NCBI GenBank assembly: GCA_029210265.1
Contig: JARGNP010000014.1
Span: forward strand, 1 to 58,887
Direction of reading: 5' to 3'
Source: Legionellaceae bacterium
Lineage (GTDB): Bacteria; Pseudomonadota; Gammaproteobacteria; Legionellales; Legionellaceae
Length of the DNA stretch: 58,887 nucleotides
Shown here: piece after piece, positions 57,501 through 58,887 of the stretch
Layout: each line of letters begins with the position of its first letter
Position numbering within the stretch: position 1 is the stretch's first letter
The notes under the pieces: generated by a model
The model's input: the letters and a program-made list of their open reading frames with translations, nothing else
What the model was told of the DNA's origin: nothing
Databases searched by the model: none
Position numbers and translations under genes: made by a program

Positions 57501-58157
57501 ACGTGTTTGTGTTGTTTTATACGTCGCTTCTTCTATATCTAATAACACACCATCTATCTCATCTTGTATTAAATAAATCAGAGCATCATCGCTTTTTATG
57601 AGATCTCTAAATTGCAAATGAAGTGCTAACATCTTACGATTATCATTGGCATGTGAAAAATAATACTGGAACATGCTTTGGGTCATTTGAAAGTATTTTT
57701 TCGCATCAGAAGATACGGTTTTCCGTTCAAATAAAGACTTTACACACTCAACTGCAAGCTTCAAGCATTGCTGAATGTACGCTTGATTTGTATAAAACTT
57801 GGATTCATTTCTTAAAAAAATAAATACGTTGTGTATATCATCAAAAATAGCTTGGTTGCTTATCTTAGCATCGGCTAGGTTTGTTTCGATTAAAAAAAGT
57901 TTTTCTTTTATTGATTCGGGTAATACTTGATAAGCCTGTTCATTAAAATTTGAAAATTCAATGTCTGTTTGTGTTTGTACGCTCATCTCCCGACTTAAAG
58001 GTTTAAGCGTGATCACAGGGCGTTCTCCAGAAGCGACACCCTCTTTTTTTTGTTGGCGTTGGATAGTTTGAAGCTTTTCTATGCGACTTAACATAAGGTG
58101 TTGGAGTGCGGCGGCCTGGAACTTTGCTTCAAATGCAGAGATGAATGGTTTTTTCAT
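54567..58157 (-). CDS. Large hypothetical protein (1196 aa), paralogue 2 of a tandem pair
   Basis: Not recognised; paralogous to the gene at 50812-54417 and on the same strand 149 bases upstream of it. Strongest identity lies at about residues 300-800 (LIEHMQTSRS, QSYELMETRSTNYEQMLACY, THFRREAYAFLLQS). The last about 350 residues diverge. ATG 58157 is chosen because it gives an N-terminus of the same length as the paralogue up to GERPVITLK; an in-frame TTG at 58175 would add six residues. No domain, signal or membrane segment visible. The duplication is old enough for many substitutions, yet both frames are open, so both are under selection. Confidence 0.6.
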   Translation of the reverse strand: MKKPFISAFEAKFQAAALQHLMLSRIEKLQTIQRQQKKEGVASGERPVITLKPLSREMSVQTQTDIEFSNFNEQAYQVLPESIKEKLFLIETNLADAKISNQAIFDDIHNVFIFLRNESKFYTNQAYIQQCLKLAVECVKSLFERKTVSSDAKKYFQMTQSMFQYYFSHANDNRKMLALHLQFRDLIKSDDALIYLIQDEIDGVLLDIEEATYKTTQTRLSQAPDTLEEQPLPNPENPLGHKFSERWAKLQSASMKPKAFQAKLSNLSHEISQHTYAHKRSTNPTDWKTFLSLALAVEARLIEHMQTSRSPNTIRPLSKAMQRSAHYFRLLHIHYQHVGASKTLKAELKQSYELMETRSTNYEQMLACYYVETSEKTSPKEKENARQVRASYQTEMRDDTTALCAQYRELSQPLGAAVAPKKKSKPAKEISIENRRTLLETNLLAHSKSPYDLYQDARKYLNAVLNQASPKSDYDVTYLHQLDNHYDASVNGIFDPLESKQLLALALGDNRSLVKRAIELYYEAKCRHADELYKMHPSDNFITTERFCTHFRREAYAFLLQSCESGYAIQNLVLLKQNCLDIIHAENYRAPLLEALARHQLDAIAPRLAAKAASEVHAEKNNDTHIETSTPKIKILLHKAPKIAPATKALDEETIWKRLCAEYAVKSVNFNNYLNRIKHEGLTDETADFLYDAITNSDRRLLLDEDNEAAFFELYDMLLTQHYKPQEYEALEDAKADNILNAKKDAEVPADKRMPKSIKLGEALLQYSRVYSAKRQLDCLFSLGDSYLSLLKIAPTRAYKKRAEEVYREAPSHAKKMGKAADVMRKIMDAMRLIKAVGFEREQANIDALENSTLRKDKATRLINYGLFQSIENTPLDLEYRAQVIHQLGDNLILRSQINNLAFPITNAREYSVKTALFLQNLYQEQKSILSVLSGHISAMWQWYTGLPADVGEHYLHPLKKHHALLLDYCATMENLRDDQLLSLPEAIIRPFKAILPELEDKIQRVSTIEETLPTLNNMRKQKTREFSLIIPNDFRELSNLPEEVKLAMKLMDDKKYWQALELMASFQSQGFTSKKEVQPILFLNACILKWLVTIISSPHFKTSLGENNALITSYDHTVQAILDMQHKCLNKAKKNNKPLSKMCDALLKNTLSVLDGEAYLQACRLFNRTDETASGCRAAALQSLDPNKSSSFQIT

Positions 58158-58339
58158 AAAAGTGGGGGTATCCAAAAAAAAAGATAGCGTGAACGAATCT
58201 CATCGGGTGATGTCTAAATAGATTTTAAGATTCGAATAGTATGCGTGAATTATACGCAGCTTAGTCAGTGCAAACAATCAGCATGTGTTCCAAGGGCGTG
58301 ATTATGAGATCTTGGCGTATAGAAATTGATAAGAGGTCG

Positions 58340-58887
58340 TTATTTTGTTCGTCTACGCTGGCTTAGATGTTCTTCGTCGCATGCGTTGTTATTGTTACTG
58401 CTGTCATCAATTGAAAATTCATGAGGTCGTTTGGACGTATTGGCGCTAAAAAAAGCCTGAGGATTAAGGCCGTGTTGTGTTGCGGGTAGAATGATTTCAT
58501 CTTCATTGCCGTCAAAATGAAAGAGTTCGTCAAATGCTTCTTCATGCGGTTCATCCTGCATAGTATCAGCATGCTGAGTGGTGGAAGTTTGCCCGCCAGA
58601 GAAAATGGATTCAGAAAAGGAGGGCTCGTATATATCCGTGTTGTTGGGTTCATGATTTTCCAGGAGCTCAAAGAGGACCTCTATATCCTCAAGCGATATA
58701 CCTGATAGTGCTTGATGTGTTCGATAAATTTTTCCAGCTCCTCCTAGGCGAGCAGCTAAGGCTGTAATTTTTTCTAAGGAGTGACCGGCCTGAAGTAGGC
58801 TTGAGGCATATGCTGTGACCATTTTTAACGCTTGCGCACCGCCAATGTTTGATGCCATGGCGACCATCTGCTCGGGTGTAAAACCCA
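58340..58887 (-). CDS. Second TALE-like protein, C-terminal part (cut by window end)
   Basis: The frame is open through position 58887. The visible 182 residues start in a repeat, GFTPEQMVAMASNIGGAQAL, with diresidue NI (A by the TALE code), continue through the same degenerate end repeat as the first protein (HSLEKITALAARLGG), then a short helical segment (ISLEDIEVLFELLE), an acidic region (DEPHEEAFDELFHFDGNEDE) with hydrophobic residues among acids, and a tail with KRPHEF and a final QRRRTK. More repeats must lie upstream, outside the window. The C-terminal layout is shared with the protein at 48100-49494 although identity falls in the tail. Confidence 0.85.
   Translation of the reverse strand, partial: GFTPEQMVAMASNIGGAQALKMVTAYASSLLQAGHSLEKITALAARLGGAGKIYRTHQALSGISLEDIEVLFELLENHEPNNTDIYEPSFSESIFSGGQTSTTQHADTMQDEPHEEAFDELFHFDGNEDEIILPATQHGLNPQAFFSANTSKRPHEFSIDDSSNNNNACDEEHLSQRRRTK

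Overview
The window looks like the chromosome of an AT-rich, host-associated gammaproteobacterium of the Legionellales type (Legionella, Coxiella, Berkiella relatives). Evidence: a porin-like outer-membrane protein resembling the Legionella MOMP (Lpg1974) family, gammaproteobacterial housekeeping blocks (hemCDXY, hemL, cca-orn, ftsB), and many large proteins with eukaryote-like or repeat architecture (LRR, J domain, Sel1-like, a possible CaaX tail, TALE-like repeats) of the kind these bacteria use as effectors. The genus cannot be named from sequence alone.

Layout. 1-340: remnant of a Fic gene. 353-5814: a tightly packed minus-strand operon of three effector-like genes (LRR protein, J-domain protein, GDSL/SGNH hydrolase). 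5945-20127: a giant 4331-residue Rhs/YD-repeat polymorphic toxin whose tip matches the ADP-ribosyl cyclase/CD38 family, a likely immunity gene, and a decayed duplicate of the Rhs pre-toxin region. 20412-21636: an AbiE toxin-antitoxin pair with a broken toxin gene, ended by a 23-bp perfect inverted repeat and a fragment of ssrA. 21875-26478: a microcin C-like cluster: a 32-residue candidate precursor peptide missed by length cut-offs, a MccB-like adenylating enzyme, a single-domain ClpB/ClpA-D1-like AAA+ ATPase, an MFS exporter and a convergent MccF-like immunity peptidase. 26902-27310: the intact tmRNA gene.

27383-46464 is mostly core genome: BaiN/YhiN flavoprotein, hemL, an MnmC that keeps only its oxidase half, cca, orn, queH, an FAH-family enzyme, hemCDXY, ftsB, rhodanese, a TauE-like permease, two outer-membrane proteins and a secreted beta-propeller-like protein. 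It is interrupted at 33949-36696 by an inserted Sel1-like repeat gene, flanked by a duplicate of the queH tail, and by a small broken gene ending in a CaaX-like CCIS.

46540-58887 is an accessory region. It holds two TALE-like genes (one complete with eight 33-residue repeats and readable repeat-variable diresidues, one cut by the window end) that flank a tandem pair of about 1200-residue paralogous proteins, a small Fe/2-oxoglutarate dioxygenase-like gene and hairpin-rich intergenic repeats. The two strongest candidates for an undescribed system are the TALE-like pair, with acidic tails and basic C-termini, and the MccB/AAA+/MFS/MccF peptide-antibiotic cluster, whose precursor does not end in the usual Asn.
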